DNA of 64,000 nt from Comamonas testosteroni (GTDB lineage Bacteria > Pseudomonadota > Gammaproteobacteria > Burkholderiales > Burkholderiaceae_C): assembly GCF_003569915.1 (NCBI RefSeq), contig NZ_KZ984441.1, forward strand, positions 217,528 through 281,527, in the 5' to 3' direction. The notes under the pieces were generated by a model that worked only from the letters and a program-made list of their open reading frames with translations, did no database searches and was not told the origin of the DNA. This document shows, piece after piece, positions 19,985 to 29,559 of this stretch (its first letter is position 1; the number at the start of each line of letters is the position of its first letter). The position numbers were made by a program, and so were the translations under genes.

Positions 19985-20941
19985 TCAGACCACCGCTCCG
20001 GCGTTGGGATCGTTGGGGTCTTGCGACGAGGCCTTGGAGGGGCCCTTGACCAGATCCTCACGCTTGACACCCAACCACATGGCAATGGCAGCTGCCACGA
20101 ACACGGACGAGTAGATACCGAACAAGATACCAATCGTCAGCGCCAGTGCGAAGTAATGCAGGCTGGGGCCACCGAAGAAGAACATGGACAGCACCATGGC
20201 TTCGGTCGAGGCGTGGGTGATGATGGTACGGCTCATCGTGGAGGTGATGGCGTGGTCGATCACCTCGTGCGTGTTGAGCTTGCGGAACTTGCGGAAGGCT
20301 TCGCGGATACGGTCAAAGATCACCACCGATTCGTTGACCGAATAGCCGAGCACCGCCAGCACACCGGCCAGCACGGACAGCGAGAACTCCCACTGGAAGA
20401 ACGCGAAGAAGCCCAGGATAATGATCACGTCGTGCAAGTTGGCGATGATGGCCGCAACACCGAACTTCCACTCGAAGCGGAAGGCCAGATAGATCACGAT
20501 GCCCAGCACCACCATGCCCAGGGCCATCAAGCCGTTGTGCATCAGCTCGTCGCCCACCTGCGGGCCCACAAACTCGGTGCGGCGCAGCGTGACTTCAGCG
20601 TCCTGAGCCTTGAGCGCTGTGAGCACTTGCTCGCTTTGCTGCGCAGAGGTCACGCCCTTTTGCACCGGCAGACGAATCATCACATCCTTGGATGTGCCGA
20701 AGTTCTGCACGATCACATCCTGATAGCCCAGCTTGGAGATGGAGTCGCGCACTTTGCTGATATCAGCCGGCTGGGTATAGGCCACTTCCATGACCGTACC
20801 GCCCGTGAATTCCACGGACAGGTGCAGCCCGCGCGAGAACAGGAAGAAGACGGCCAGTGCAAAGGTGATGAAGGAGACCGCGTTGAAGATCAACGCGTAC
20901 TTCATGAACGGGATGTCTTTTTTGATGCGGAAGAATTCCAT
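19985..20941 (-). CDS. secF: Protein translocase subunit SecF
   Basis: Inner-membrane RND-type subunit that with SecD uses proton motive force to pull preproteins through SecYEG. It has six transmembrane helices with the large periplasmic loop after helix 1 (residues 40-130). Motifs FSRGLHLSVEFTGGTVMEV and GYSVNESVVIFDRIREAFR are characteristic. Length 318. The gene follows secD by 11 bases in the yajC-secD-secF operon. Confidence 0.97.
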   Translation of the reverse strand: MEFFRIKKDIPFMKYALIFNAVSFITFALAVFFLFSRGLHLSVEFTGGTVMEVAYTQPADISKVRDSISKLGYQDVIVQNFGTSKDVMIRLPVQKGVTSAQQSEQVLTALKAQDAEVTLRRTEFVGPQVGDELMHNGLMALGMVVLGIVIYLAFRFEWKFGVAAIIANLHDVIIILGFFAFFQWEFSLSVLAGVLAVLGYSVNESVVIFDRIREAFRKFRKLNTHEVIDHAITSTMSRTIITHASTEAMVLSMFFFGGPSLHYFALALTIGILFGIYSSVFVAAAIAMWLGVKREDLVKGPSKASSQDPNDPNAGAVV

Positions 20942-20952
20942 GATCTTCCTCC

Positions 20953-22854
20953 TTAGTTGTTGCTGCCGCTGCGGCCAGCCACGGAACGGTGCTCATCACC
21001 CTCGGGCTTCCAGACCTGGCCAATGGACAGGCTCTTGAGGCGCTTGCGGCCGCCATACCAGAGGTTGACCAGACCGCGCGAGAAGAACACGGCCGAGAAC
21101 ATGCTGGTCAGGATACCGATGCAGTGCACCACGGCAAAGCCGCGCACCACGCCAGAGCCAAAGGCCAATAGAGCCAGACCGGCAATCAGCGTGGTCACGT
21201 TGGAGTCCAGAATGGTGTGCCAGGCGTTTTCGTAACCGGCATGAATGGCGGCCTGCGGCGAAGCGCCGGCACGCAGTTCTTCACGGATACGTTCGTTGAT
21301 CAGCACGTTCGAGTCAATGGCCACACCCAGCGCCAATGCCATGGCGGCAATACCGGGCAACGTCAAAGTGGCCTGCAGCATGGACAAGATGGCCAGCAGC
21401 AGCAGCACGTTCACGCCCAGAGACACCGTGGAGATCACGCCGAACAGCATGTAGTAGATGCACATGAAGGCTGCAATCGCCACCATGCCCCAGACCACGG
21501 AGTGAATACCGCGGCTGATGTTGTCGGCACCCAGGCTTGGGCCGATGGTGTATTCCTCGATGATTTCCATGGGCGCAGCCAGAGAGCCTGCGCGCAGCAG
21601 CAGCGAGGTGTCGTTGGCTTCCATGGTCGTCATGCGGCCGGAAATCTGCACGCGGCCGCCACCGATTTCGCCGCGAATCACAGGCGCCGTCACGACTTCG
21701 CCCTTGCCCTTTTCAAACAGGACGATGGCCATGCGCTTGCCCACGTTTTCGCGGGTGATGTCCTTGAAGATGCGCGCGCCCTTGGCGTCCAGCGTCAGAT
21801 TGACGGTGGGCTCCTGGGTCTGGCTGTCAAAGCCAGGCTGGGCATCGGTCAGGTTCTCGCCGGTCAGCACCACCTGCTTTTGCACGATGACGGGCTGGCT
21901 GTTGCGGTCCAGATACTTCTCGGAGCCAAAAGGCACGGGGCCGGAACCCAGCTCGGCAGAGCGCGCTTCGGCGGATTCGTCCACCATGCGCACTTCCAGC
22001 GTGGCGGTACGGCCCAGAATGTCCTTGGCCTTGGCTGTGTCCTGCACGCCGGGCAACTGCACCACGATGCGGTCCAGACCCTGTTGCTGAATCACCGGCT
22101 CGGCCACGCCCAGCTCGTTGATACGGTTGTGCAGGGTCACGATGTTCTGCTTGAGCGCCTGCTCCTGCACCTTGCGCAGGGCTTCGGGCTTGATGGTGGC
22201 CACCAGCTTGAAGCCCGTGCCATCAGGCTGGGAAGTGGCGGTCAGATCGGGGAACTGGTCCGAGATCAGATTGCGTGCAGAAGTCTGCGTCGCTTCATCA
22301 CGCACGCGAATGGTGATGTTGTTGCCATCGCGGCTGATGCCGCCATGGCGAATATTCTTGTCACGCATGGTGGTGCGCAGGTCGCTGGCGTAGCTCTCGG
22401 CCTTCTTGGTCAGGGCCGCAGCCATGTCCACCTGCAGCATGAAGTGCACGCCGCCGCGCAGGTCCAGACCCAGATACATGGGCTTGGCACCGATGGCAGT
22501 CAGCCAGTCGGGCGAGCGGGACACCAGATTCAGCGCCACGATGTAGGCGGGATCTGTGGGGTCGCTGATCAGCGCCTTCTGGATCACGTCCTTGGCCTTG
22601 AGCTGCTCGTCAGGCGTATTGAAGCGGGCGCGCACCGAAGTGCCTTCCAGCGACAGCGAATCTGGCTTGACGTTTGCAGCGCTCAAGGCGGCTTCCACCT
22701 TTTGCAGCACAGCGTTGTCCACCTTGATGGTGGACTTGCCCGAAGACACCTGCACAGCAGGCGCTTCACCGAAGAAATTGGGCAGGGTGTAGAGCACCCC
22801 CACCAGCAGCGCGACCACGAGGATCGCGTACTTCCAGACCGGGTAACGGTTCAT
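20953..22854 (-). CDS. secD: Protein translocase subunit SecD
   Basis: Partner of SecF. The first helix is at residues 6-25, followed by a large periplasmic P1 domain containing LGLDLRGGVHFMLQVDM, then five more helices including GIAAMALALGVAIDSNVLIN. The frame is open to 22884, but the conserved start MNRYPVWKYAILV is at 22854. Length 633, normal. It lies between yajC (88-base gap) and secF. Confidence 0.97.
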   Translation of the reverse strand: MNRYPVWKYAILVVALLVGVLYTLPNFFGEAPAVQVSSGKSTIKVDNAVLQKVEAALSAANVKPDSLSLEGTSVRARFNTPDEQLKAKDVIQKALISDPTDPAYIVALNLVSRSPDWLTAIGAKPMYLGLDLRGGVHFMLQVDMAAALTKKAESYASDLRTTMRDKNIRHGGISRDGNNITIRVRDEATQTSARNLISDQFPDLTATSQPDGTGFKLVATIKPEALRKVQEQALKQNIVTLHNRINELGVAEPVIQQQGLDRIVVQLPGVQDTAKAKDILGRTATLEVRMVDESAEARSAELGSGPVPFGSEKYLDRNSQPVIVQKQVVLTGENLTDAQPGFDSQTQEPTVNLTLDAKGARIFKDITRENVGKRMAIVLFEKGKGEVVTAPVIRGEIGGGRVQISGRMTTMEANDTSLLLRAGSLAAPMEIIEEYTIGPSLGADNISRGIHSVVWGMVAIAAFMCIYYMLFGVISTVSLGVNVLLLLAILSMLQATLTLPGIAAMALALGVAIDSNVLINERIREELRAGASPQAAIHAGYENAWHTILDSNVTTLIAGLALLAFGSGVVRGFAVVHCIGILTSMFSAVFFSRGLVNLWYGGRKRLKSLSIGQVWKPEGDEHRSVAGRSGSNN

Positions 22855-22942
22855 GATCGCGCTCTTTGAATGATAGCAACGCACAACAGGGCACGAGCGC
22901 TGTCATCGAGCGCGCGTTCCCTTCGCAAAAACATCTGCCAGA

Positions 22943-23275
22943 TTACTTGGCTGTGCCCTTGGGCAGCACTTGCACCACGGCAGAGCGCTGGATCTGGATT
23001 TCCACGCCAGAAGCGATTTCGATGAACAGGAACTGCTCGGCCATGCGGGTCACGGTGCCGATGATGCCGCCGGCAGTTGCCACTTCGTCGCCCTTGGCCA
23101 GCGCGTCGATCATGGCGCGGTGTTCCTTCTGGCGCTTCATCTGGGGACGAATCATCACGAAGTACAACACCACGAACATCAGCACCAGAGGCAGCATGCC
23201 GGTGAGCGAACCCATGAAGCCGCCTTCAGCAGCGGCGGCAGGAGCGGTCTGGGCGAAAGCAGAAGAAATAAACAC
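22943..23275 (-). CDS. yajC: Preprotein translocase accessory subunit YajC
   Basis: Single-span inner-membrane protein that associates with SecDF. The hydrophobic helix MLPLVLMFVVLYFVMIRPQ at about residues 28-46 is followed by the conserved KRQKEHRAMIDALAKGDEV segment and a beta-rich C-terminal tail. Length 110. First gene of the operon with secD and secF. Confidence 0.96.
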   Translation of the reverse strand: MFISSAFAQTAPAAAAEGGFMGSLTGMLPLVLMFVVLYFVMIRPQMKRQKEHRAMIDALAKGDEVATAGGIIGTVTRMAEQFLFIEIASGVEIQIQRSAVVQVLPKGTAK

Positions 23276-23536
23276 GAAAAAGACTCCGAAAGAGTGAATT
23301 TGTCAGAACCAGGCTGGGCAGCCGCGCAAAGCGTGCGGGCGGCTCAGGTCAGCGGGACATTGTATTCGGCTGGCTTGTTCCCTAGGCTGGCATGGGCAGA
23401 CGGATGGCACTGGCATTCCCTGATGCCCTGTGCCGTGGCGCGGCCTGCACGAGGGAGTGCAGCCAAAAACATAGCTGCATGCCCTTGTCATGTCTTGCTT
23501 TCTTGTTGTTTTGCTTTTGAATCGAAAAGAAGACCA

Positions 23537-23582
23537 GCGCTGTCAGCTATCAAAACCATAGAAATCGAAACCGCTACTGGTA
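23537..23582 (-). repeat. Dispersed repeat family B copy
   Basis: Minus strand reads GGTTTTGATAGCTGACAGCG preceded by a more variable part. Shares the TTTGATAGCTG core of the family. Confidence 0.5.
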
Positions 23583-23593
23583 CAGCGCCAAAT

Positions 23594-23618
23594 ACAAAGG
23601 CCGGGTTGCCCCGGCCTT
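23594..23618 (-). terminator. Terminator of the indolepyruvate oxidoreductase gene
   Basis: AAGGCCGGG-TTGC-CCCGGCCTT, a nine-bp stem. On the minus strand it is followed by TGTATTTGG, a modest U-tract. It is 23 bases after the stop codon. Confidence 0.7.
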
Positions 23619-23640
23619 GTTGTGATGCAACTGCTTGCAA

Positions 23641-26600
23641 TTAGTTCACTGCAGCTGCTTCTACCGTAGCAGTTGCAGCTGCAGCAGGTGCATTCCAGCG
23701 CGCCATCAGCCCTTGCCACTTGGTGCGCGCGGCGGCCAGATTGCGCTCCTTCACATGGCCGTAGCCACGAATGTCTTCTGGGATGGAGGCAATTTCGACG
23801 GCCAGCGCCAGCTTGTCGGCGCTCAGGTGGCTCAGCAGGGCTTCGATGCACTGGCGGTACTCGGCAATCAGCGCGCGCTCGGTCTTGCGCTCTTCGGTGC
23901 GACCGAACGGATCCAGCGCCGTGCCGCGCAGGCCCTTCATGCCCGCGAGCACGCCCATGGCCTTGCGCATCCAGGGGCCGTAGGCTTTTTTCTTCAGATG
24001 GCCCTTGTCGTCCTTCTTCGCGGTCGCAGGCGGTGCCAGATGGTGAACGATCTTGAAATCGCCCTCGAACATCTCGCTGATCTTCTGCGTGAAAGCCGCA
24101 TCGGTGTGCAGACGCGCCACTTCGTACTCGTCCTTATAGGCCATGAGTTTGAACAGATAGCGCGCCACGGCTTGCGACAGGCGTGTGCCCTGGCCCAGAG
24201 GCTCTTCCACCGCGCGCACCTTGGCCACAAAGTCCTGGTACTGCTGGGCGTAAGCCGCGTTCTGGTAGCCGGTCAAAAACTCCACGCGCTTGGCCAGCAT
24301 TTCATCGAGCGAAGGCTTTTTGACGATCTGGATGACCTGCGAGGCCTGATACAGCGCGCGCACGGCATTCAGATCATGGGCGCATCGGCGGCCCCACTCA
24401 AACGCAGCCTTGTTGTTGTCGATCTGCACGCCGTTGAGCTCCATGGCGCGCATCAGCGCGGCCAGGCTCAGCGGCACGCGGCCTTTTTGCCAGGCGTAGC
24501 CCAGCATCATGGGGTTGGCGTAGATGCTGTCGCCCAGCAGCGCTGTGGCGGCTTTTTCGGCATCAAAGCTGCCCACTCCGTCCTGACCGACGGCATCGGC
24601 CACGGCAGCAACGCAGCGCACATCGGGCGATTGCCAGTCGGGGTTGCCCACAAACGCTGCAGTCGGCGCGGCATGTGTGTTGAGTGCTACAAAAGTGCGA
24701 CCGGGCTGCATGACGGACAGCGTGGTCGGCGTGGCCGCCACGATGGGGTCGCAGCCAATCACCAGATCGGCCTTGGCCGTGTCCACCTTGGTGGTGTAGA
24801 TGGCATCGGCGCGGTTGGCGATCTGGATATGGCTCCAGGTCGAGCCACCTTTTTGCGCCAGACCTGCCGCATCCTGCGTGACCACGCCCTTGCCTTCCAG
24901 GTGCGCGGCCATGCCCAGCAGCGAGCCGATGGTGATAACGCCCGTGCCGCCCACGCCCGCCACCACAATGCCCCAGGCCTGCTCGGCCACGGGCAGCACG
25001 GGCTCGGGGATATTGGGCATGCTGTCCAGATTGCCCTTCTTTTCCTTCTTGGGCTTTTTGAGCGCGCCGCCTTCCACCGTCACAAAGCTGGGGCAAAAGC
25101 CGTTGACGCAGGAGTAATCCTTGTTGCAGCTGTTCTGGTTGATGCGGCGCTTGCGGCCAAATTCGGTCTCGACGGGTTCGACGGACAGGCAGTTGGACTT
25201 GACCGAGCAGTCGCCACAGCCTTCGCAGACCAGCTCGTTGATAACCACGGTCTTGTCAGGCGTGCCCATGGTGCCGCGTTTGCGGCGGCGGCGCTTTTCC
25301 GTCGCGCAGGTCTGGTCGTAGATGATGGCCGTGCAGCCCTTGAGCTCGCGGAACTGGCGCTGAATCGCATCCAGCTCGTCGCGGTGGTGCACGGTGACGC
25401 CCTCGCCCAGCTTCACGCCGTCGTACTTTTGCGGCTCGTCGGTGACGATGACCAGCTTTTTCACGCCTTCGGAGAGCAGGCTGCTCATGATCTGCAGCAC
25501 CGAGTGGCCTTCGGGGCGCTCGCCCACTCGCTGGCCACCGGTCATGGCCACGGCGTCGTTGTAGAGCACCTTGTAGGTGATGTTGGTGCCTGCGGCAATG
25601 CTCTGGCGAATCGCCAGCAGGCCGCTGTGGAAGTAAGTGCCGTCGCCCAGGTTGGAGAACACATGCGGCTCTTTGGTAAACGGCGCCTGCCCCACCCAGG
25701 TCACGCCTTCGCCGCCCATCTGCGTGAAGGTGCTGGTGTTGAGGTCAGGCATCCAGGTCGTCATGTAGTGGCAGCCAATACCGGCCACGGCGCGCGAGCC
25801 TTCGGGCACGCGGGTGCTGGTGTTGTGCGGGCAGCCGCTGCAGAACCAGGGCGTGCGGTCACCGGTAGAGACTTCCTTGGCGGCCTTGAGCGCGGCTTCA
25901 CGGGCGTCGAGCACGGCCAGGCGCTGCTGCATGCGCACTTCGATATGGCCGGGCACACCCAGCTTCTTCAGGCGCTGGGCAATGGCGCGGGCAATCAGCG
26001 CAGGTGTCAGGTCCGCCGTGGGGCGCAGCAGCCAGTCGGTGCTGGGGTTGGGCAGCGACCATTCGCCGCCATGCTCGTCGCCAAACTTGCCCACCACATT
26101 GGGGCGGGCGTCTTCGCGCCAGTTGTACAGCTCTTCCTTGATCTGATATTCGATGACCTGGCGCTTTTCCTCGACGACCAGAATCTCCTGCAGGCCACGT
26201 GCAAAGTCGCGGGTGATCGTCGCCTCCAGCGGCCAGACCACATTGACCTTGTGCAGGCGAATGCCCAGCTGGCGGCAGGTGTCGTCGTCCAGGCCCAGAT
26301 CGGCCAGCGCCTGGCGTGTGTCGTTATAGGCCTTGCCGCTGGCGATGATGCCAAAGCGGTCGCTGGCCGTTTCGATGACGTTGTGGTTGAGCTTGTTGGC
26401 GCGCACATAGGCCAGGGCTGCATACCACTTGTAGTTCATCAGTCGCGCTTCCTGCTCCAGCGGCGGGTCCGGCCAGCGGATATGCAAGCCGCCGGGCGGC
26501 ATTACAAAATCTTCGGGGATGACGATGTTGACGCGGTCGGGGTCGACTTCGATGGAAGACGAGGATTCCACCACTTCCTGAATCGTCTTCATGCCCGACC

Positions 26601-27219
26601 ACAGGCCCGAGAAGCGGCTCATGGCAAAAGCGTGCAGGCCCATGTCCAGAATGTCCTGCACATTGCTGGGGAAGAACACCGGCGTGCCGCAGGCCTTGAA
26701 GATGTGGTCGCTCTGGTGCGCGGCGGTAGACGATTTGCTGATGTGGTCATCGCCCGCAATTGCAATCACGCCGCCATGCTTGGAAGTGCCCGCCATGTTG
26801 GCGTGCTTGAACACGTCGGAGCAGCGGTCCACACCCGGGCCTTTGCCGTACCAGATGCCAAAGACGCCGTCGAACTTCTTGGTTTCGGGATAGAGATCAA
26901 GCTGCTGCGTGCCCCAGACGGCGGTAGCGCCCAGTTCCTCGTTCACGCCGGGCTGGAAGACGATGTTGTTGGCCTCCATATGCTTTTTGGCAGCCCATAG
27001 CGACTGGTCATAAGTGCCCAGCGGAGAGCCGCGATAGCCGCTGATGAAGCCGGCGGTATTCAGCCCCGCCTGCGCATCACGCAGCCGCTGCAGCATGGGC
27101 AGGCGAACCAGCGCCTGCACACCGCTCATAAAAGCGCGACCACGGTCCAGGGAATATTTATCGTCCAGAGTCACAGACTCCAGCGCGCGGCGAACTTCAT
27201 CGGGCAAGGGGGCGTTCAT
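23641..27219 (-). CDS. Indolepyruvate ferredoxin oxidoreductase, fused subunits
   Basis: Predicted to decarboxylate aryl-2-oxoacids to acyl-CoA with ferredoxin-like electron acceptors, in degradation of aromatic amino acids. At 1192 residues it combines the TPP-dependent alpha part (GCPHNTSTRVPEG near 461), a ferredoxin-type cluster region (CEGCGDCSVKSNC near 661, then SCNKDYSCVNGFC near 694) and the gamma part (GVGGTGVITIGSLLG near 751). The frame is open to 27273, but GGAG precedes the ATG at 27219. A Lrp/AsnC regulator is divergent, which fits amino-acid-responsive control. Exact 2-oxoacid is inferred. Confidence 0.9.
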   Translation of the reverse strand: MNAPLPDEVRRALESVTLDDKYSLDRGRAFMSGVQALVRLPMLQRLRDAQAGLNTAGFISGYRGSPLGTYDQSLWAAKKHMEANNIVFQPGVNEELGATAVWGTQQLDLYPETKKFDGVFGIWYGKGPGVDRCSDVFKHANMAGTSKHGGVIAIAGDDHISKSSTAAHQSDHIFKACGTPVFFPSNVQDILDMGLHAFAMSRFSGLWSGMKTIQEVVESSSSIEVDPDRVNIVIPEDFVMPPGGLHIRWPDPPLEQEARLMNYKWYAALAYVRANKLNHNVIETASDRFGIIASGKAYNDTRQALADLGLDDDTCRQLGIRLHKVNVVWPLEATITRDFARGLQEILVVEEKRQVIEYQIKEELYNWREDARPNVVGKFGDEHGGEWSLPNPSTDWLLRPTADLTPALIARAIAQRLKKLGVPGHIEVRMQQRLAVLDAREAALKAAKEVSTGDRTPWFCSGCPHNTSTRVPEGSRAVAGIGCHYMTTWMPDLNTSTFTQMGGEGVTWVGQAPFTKEPHVFSNLGDGTYFHSGLLAIRQSIAAGTNITYKVLYNDAVAMTGGQRVGERPEGHSVLQIMSSLLSEGVKKLVIVTDEPQKYDGVKLGEGVTVHHRDELDAIQRQFRELKGCTAIIYDQTCATEKRRRRKRGTMGTPDKTVVINELVCEGCGDCSVKSNCLSVEPVETEFGRKRRINQNSCNKDYSCVNGFCPSFVTVEGGALKKPKKEKKGNLDSMPNIPEPVLPVAEQAWGIVVAGVGGTGVITIGSLLGMAAHLEGKGVVTQDAAGLAQKGGSTWSHIQIANRADAIYTTKVDTAKADLVIGCDPIVAATPTTLSVMQPGRTFVALNTHAAPTAAFVGNPDWQSPDVRCVAAVADAVGQDGVGSFDAEKAATALLGDSIYANPMMLGYAWQKGRVPLSLAALMRAMELNGVQIDNNKAAFEWGRRCAHDLNAVRALYQASQVIQIVKKPSLDEMLAKRVEFLTGYQNAAYAQQYQDFVAKVRAVEEPLGQGTRLSQAVARYLFKLMAYKDEYEVARLHTDAAFTQKISEMFEGDFKIVHHLAPPATAKKDDKGHLKKKAYGPWMRKAMGVLAGMKGLRGTALDPFGRTEERKTERALIAEYRQCIEALLSHLSADKLALAVEIASIPEDIRGYGHVKERNLAAARTKWQGLMARWNAPAAAATATVEAAAVN

Positions 27220-27435
27220 GGTTTTGTCTCCATGTGGGTGGCAGCCCCTGTCGGCTATTGGCCTGTGGGGCAACTCTTGTTGTCAGCCAGCGCAGACGCC
27301 GCCAAAGGCGCGCCACTACGCAGTAAACGCTAGCTGTTTGAACAAAAGTGTACGGCCAGCAGCCAGAATAAAGTTTCCTTTTTATTGCCGGGATTCACCT
27401 AGTTTTTGAAAGAATCTTGCTATAAACCTATCCAA

Positions 27436-27939
27436 ATGAATCAACTTGATAGATACGACTGGGCCATTCTGAATGAGCTGCAAACAGATGCGCGCCTGAC
27501 CAATGCGGAACTGGCCCAGCGCGTGGGCCTGTCGGCCGCGCCCTGCTGGCGGCGCGTGCGGGCGCTGGAAGAAGCGGGCTATATCACCGGCTACCACGCC
27601 ACGCTGGACAGGCACAAGCTGGGCCTGGGCGTGCTGGCCTTTGTGCGCGTGGATGCGGCGCAGAACACGGCCGACATCACGCGCAGCATGGAGGAGTCGA
27701 TTCGCCTGCTGCCCGAGGTCACGTCCTGCCACTACATCAGCGGTGCAGGCACGTTCGAGTTGCAGGTGGTGAGCCAGGATCTGGAGAGCTTTTCAGGCTT
27801 TGTGCGCAATGTGCTGCTGCGCCTGCCCAATGTGAAGGATGTGCACACGACCTTCTCGCTGGGCGAGGTCAAGGCCAGCAGCGCGCTGCCGCTGCCCGAG
27901 ACCTTTCTGAGCAAGCCGCCGCGCAAATCGAAACTATAA
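27436..27939 (+). CDS. Lrp/AsnC-family transcriptional regulator
   Basis: A 167-residue DNA-binding regulator. The helix-turn-helix occupies about residues 5-55 (AILNELQTDARLTNAELAQR, then GLSAAPCWRRVRALEEAG), and the C-terminal RAM/AsnC ligand domain about 70-145. The frame is open from 27406, but the family start MNQLDRYDWAIL gives 27436. It is divergent from the oxoacid:ferredoxin oxidoreductase gene across 216 bases and most likely controls it in response to an amino acid. Confidence 0.92.
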   Translation: MNQLDRYDWAILNELQTDARLTNAELAQRVGLSAAPCWRRVRALEEAGYITGYHATLDRHKLGLGVLAFVRVDAAQNTADITRSMEESIRLLPEVTSCHYISGAGTFELQVVSQDLESFSGFVRNVLLRLPNVKDVHTTFSLGEVKASSALPLPETFLSKPPRKSKL

Positions 27940-28040
27940 AAAAGAGAGCATTCAGCGCATATATCTTCTGGACTCAGGCCCTGTTTGGCATGAAATTCAG
28001 AAAAAACAGCGCCAGAAGCTCTCTGGGGTGATGAAAACGC

Positions 28041-29222
28041 TCAGCGCAGATGCGGCGCAGACCCCGCCAGACTCTTGGGCCAGAAAGCCCAGAGCTTGAG
28101 CGGCTGCTTGATGCGGCCTGCCACATCACCGGCCTCTGCACCCCAGCCCATGAAATAGTCGGCGCGCACCGCGCCCACAATGGCGCTGCCCGTGTCCTGC
28201 GCAAACACCAGACGGTTCAGCGCCACGGTCGGGCCGGGGGTGGAAAGCCAGACCGGCGTGCCGTAGGGAATGCTGTTGCGGTCCACGGCAATGGAGCGAC
28301 CGGGCGTCAGCGCCACGCCCTGCGCGCCCTTGGGGCCGAACTGGGCGTCAAATTCGTTGAGCTCTTCTTCCTTGAAGAACACATAGCGCGGGTTGCTCCA
28401 TAGCATCTCGTTCACGCGCGAGGGGTTGGACGCAATCCAGGCGCTGATGCCGGGCCAGGTCGCATCGCGCACCAGACCCTGATCGAGCAGCCAGCGGCCC
28501 ACGCTCTTGTATGGCTGGTCGTTCGTGCCCGCATAGGCCACGCGAATCATGCGCTGCGTGCCATTGGCCTCGGTCAGCTGCAGGCGGCCCGAACCCTGGA
28601 TATGCAGCACCAGCATGTCCACCGGGTCACGCAGCCAGGCAATCACGCGGCCCGACAACGCGGCCTGCGCCTCGGCATTGGTGTCGATCTGCTGGCGCGT
28701 GTACCAGGGCTTGCGCTGGCCAAAGCCGCGCGGCGTCTGGTAGATCGGCACATTGAAGCCATTGCCCTGCACGCGGCGCGCCTCGTACATGGGCTCGTAG
28801 TACGAGGTCAGCATGCCGTCGGGGCTGCCTGTGGTGGCCTCGATGCGGTAGGGCTGCAGATGGGTCATCATCCATTTGCGCTGCTCATCTTCAGAGGCGA
28901 TGCTCATGCGGCGCACATCGCTGCACAGGCTGGCAAACGTGGTGCTGGGGCGCTCGCAATTCTTGATCCAGGCGTTCCAGGCCTCGTTGAGCGAGTCCGT
29001 CGCCACACCGGGTAAATCCCCCCAATCCACGGGCACCCAGCGGCTTTTCGTGGGTACATTGGCGGTAAAAGGTGGTTTCTGGGTGGTGGATGCCGCCCCC
29101 CCGCCATGCGGCTGAAGCTCGGGCACGGCCGAGGGATCGTTTTGCTGCTTGGTGGTGGTGCAGGCCACCAGAGTTGCGACAATCAGCGCCAGCGATGCGC
29201 GGCGCAGGAGATGAACATTCAT
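28041..29222 (-). CDS. mltA: Membrane-bound lytic murein transglycosylase A
   Basis: Cleaves peptidoglycan glycan strands with formation of 1,6-anhydro ends. A lipoprotein signal (lipobox LVAC, Cys at about residue 20) anchors it to the outer membrane. The MltA domain covers about residues 125-280 (SYYEPMYEARRVQG) and the 3D domain follows, with VFAQDTGSAIVGAVRADYFM holding the catalytic-type aspartates. The frame is open to 29432, but the start at 29222 puts the lipobox at a normal distance. Length 393. The start codon overlaps that of a tiny ORF on the other strand. Confidence 0.93.
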   Translation of the reverse strand: MNVHLLRRASLALIVATLVACTTTKQQNDPSAVPELQPHGGGAASTTQKPPFTANVPTKSRWVPVDWGDLPGVATDSLNEAWNAWIKNCERPSTTFASLCSDVRRMSIASEDEQRKWMMTHLQPYRIEATTGSPDGMLTSYYEPMYEARRVQGNGFNVPIYQTPRGFGQRKPWYTRQQIDTNAEAQAALSGRVIAWLRDPVDMLVLHIQGSGRLQLTEANGTQRMIRVAYAGTNDQPYKSVGRWLLDQGLVRDATWPGISAWIASNPSRVNEMLWSNPRYVFFKEEELNEFDAQFGPKGAQGVALTPGRSIAVDRNSIPYGTPVWLSTPGPTVALNRLVFAQDTGSAIVGAVRADYFMGWGAEAGDVAGRIKQPLKLWAFWPKSLAGSAPHLR

Positions 29223-29358
29223 GGGTCTGATTTTGCTTGAAGCACTGCTGGCATTGGCAATTCTGGTCGCTATTGTGTGGTGGACCATGTTCTCGGGTCG
29301 CAAAAAGGGTGAGATTCCCTCTGGAACGCAGGGCGAGGACCACAAGCCTGATCGCTGA
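29221..29358 (+). CDS. Possible 45-residue membrane microprotein
   Basis: ATG GGT CTG at 29221 opens a 45-codon frame ending TGA at 29358. The product starts MGLILLEALLALAILVAIVW and continues WTMFSGRKKGEIPS, i.e. one N-terminal transmembrane helix and a charged cytoplasmic tail. AGGAG at 29206-29210 lies ten bases upstream. It is head-to-head with mltA: the two start codons share the CATG at 29220-29223. The clean helix, SD and sensible codon choice support a real gene. No family is recognised with certainty. Confidence 0.55.
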   Translation: MGLILLEALLALAILVAIVWWTMFSGRKKGEIPSGTQGEDHKPDR

Positions 29359-29559
29359 ACCTGCTGCTCCAAGTCCTCATCCCTACAGGCAGGAGAGAAA
29401 TTGGCTGTAGTGACAAACTTTTGCATCCGCAATACGCTGTCAGCATGCGTCCTACGCTTTTTCGTCGTTCAGGCGCAGTACGCTCGTAGCCCTGCAGCTT
29501 TGACATCAAAGCTGATTTGTCAGGCCCCAAGATCGGGCCAATCATCTAAGGAGTTTTCT

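Larger units (their letters stand above)
23276..23640. other. Upstream region of yajC (365 bases)
   Basis: No gene seen. It must hold the yajC-secDF promoter. It contains a family B repeat at 23537-23582 and the terminator of the indolepyruvate oxidoreductase gene at its right end. No tgt or queA gene is present here, unlike the enterobacterial operon. Confidence 0.5.

Noticed and set aside
23635..27000. Very long open frame on the plus strand opposite the indolepyruvate oxidoreductase gene
   Set aside because: It is His/Gly/Ala/Val-rich antisense translation of a GC-rich gene, without domains. The minus-strand product has clear TPP and Fe-S motifs.
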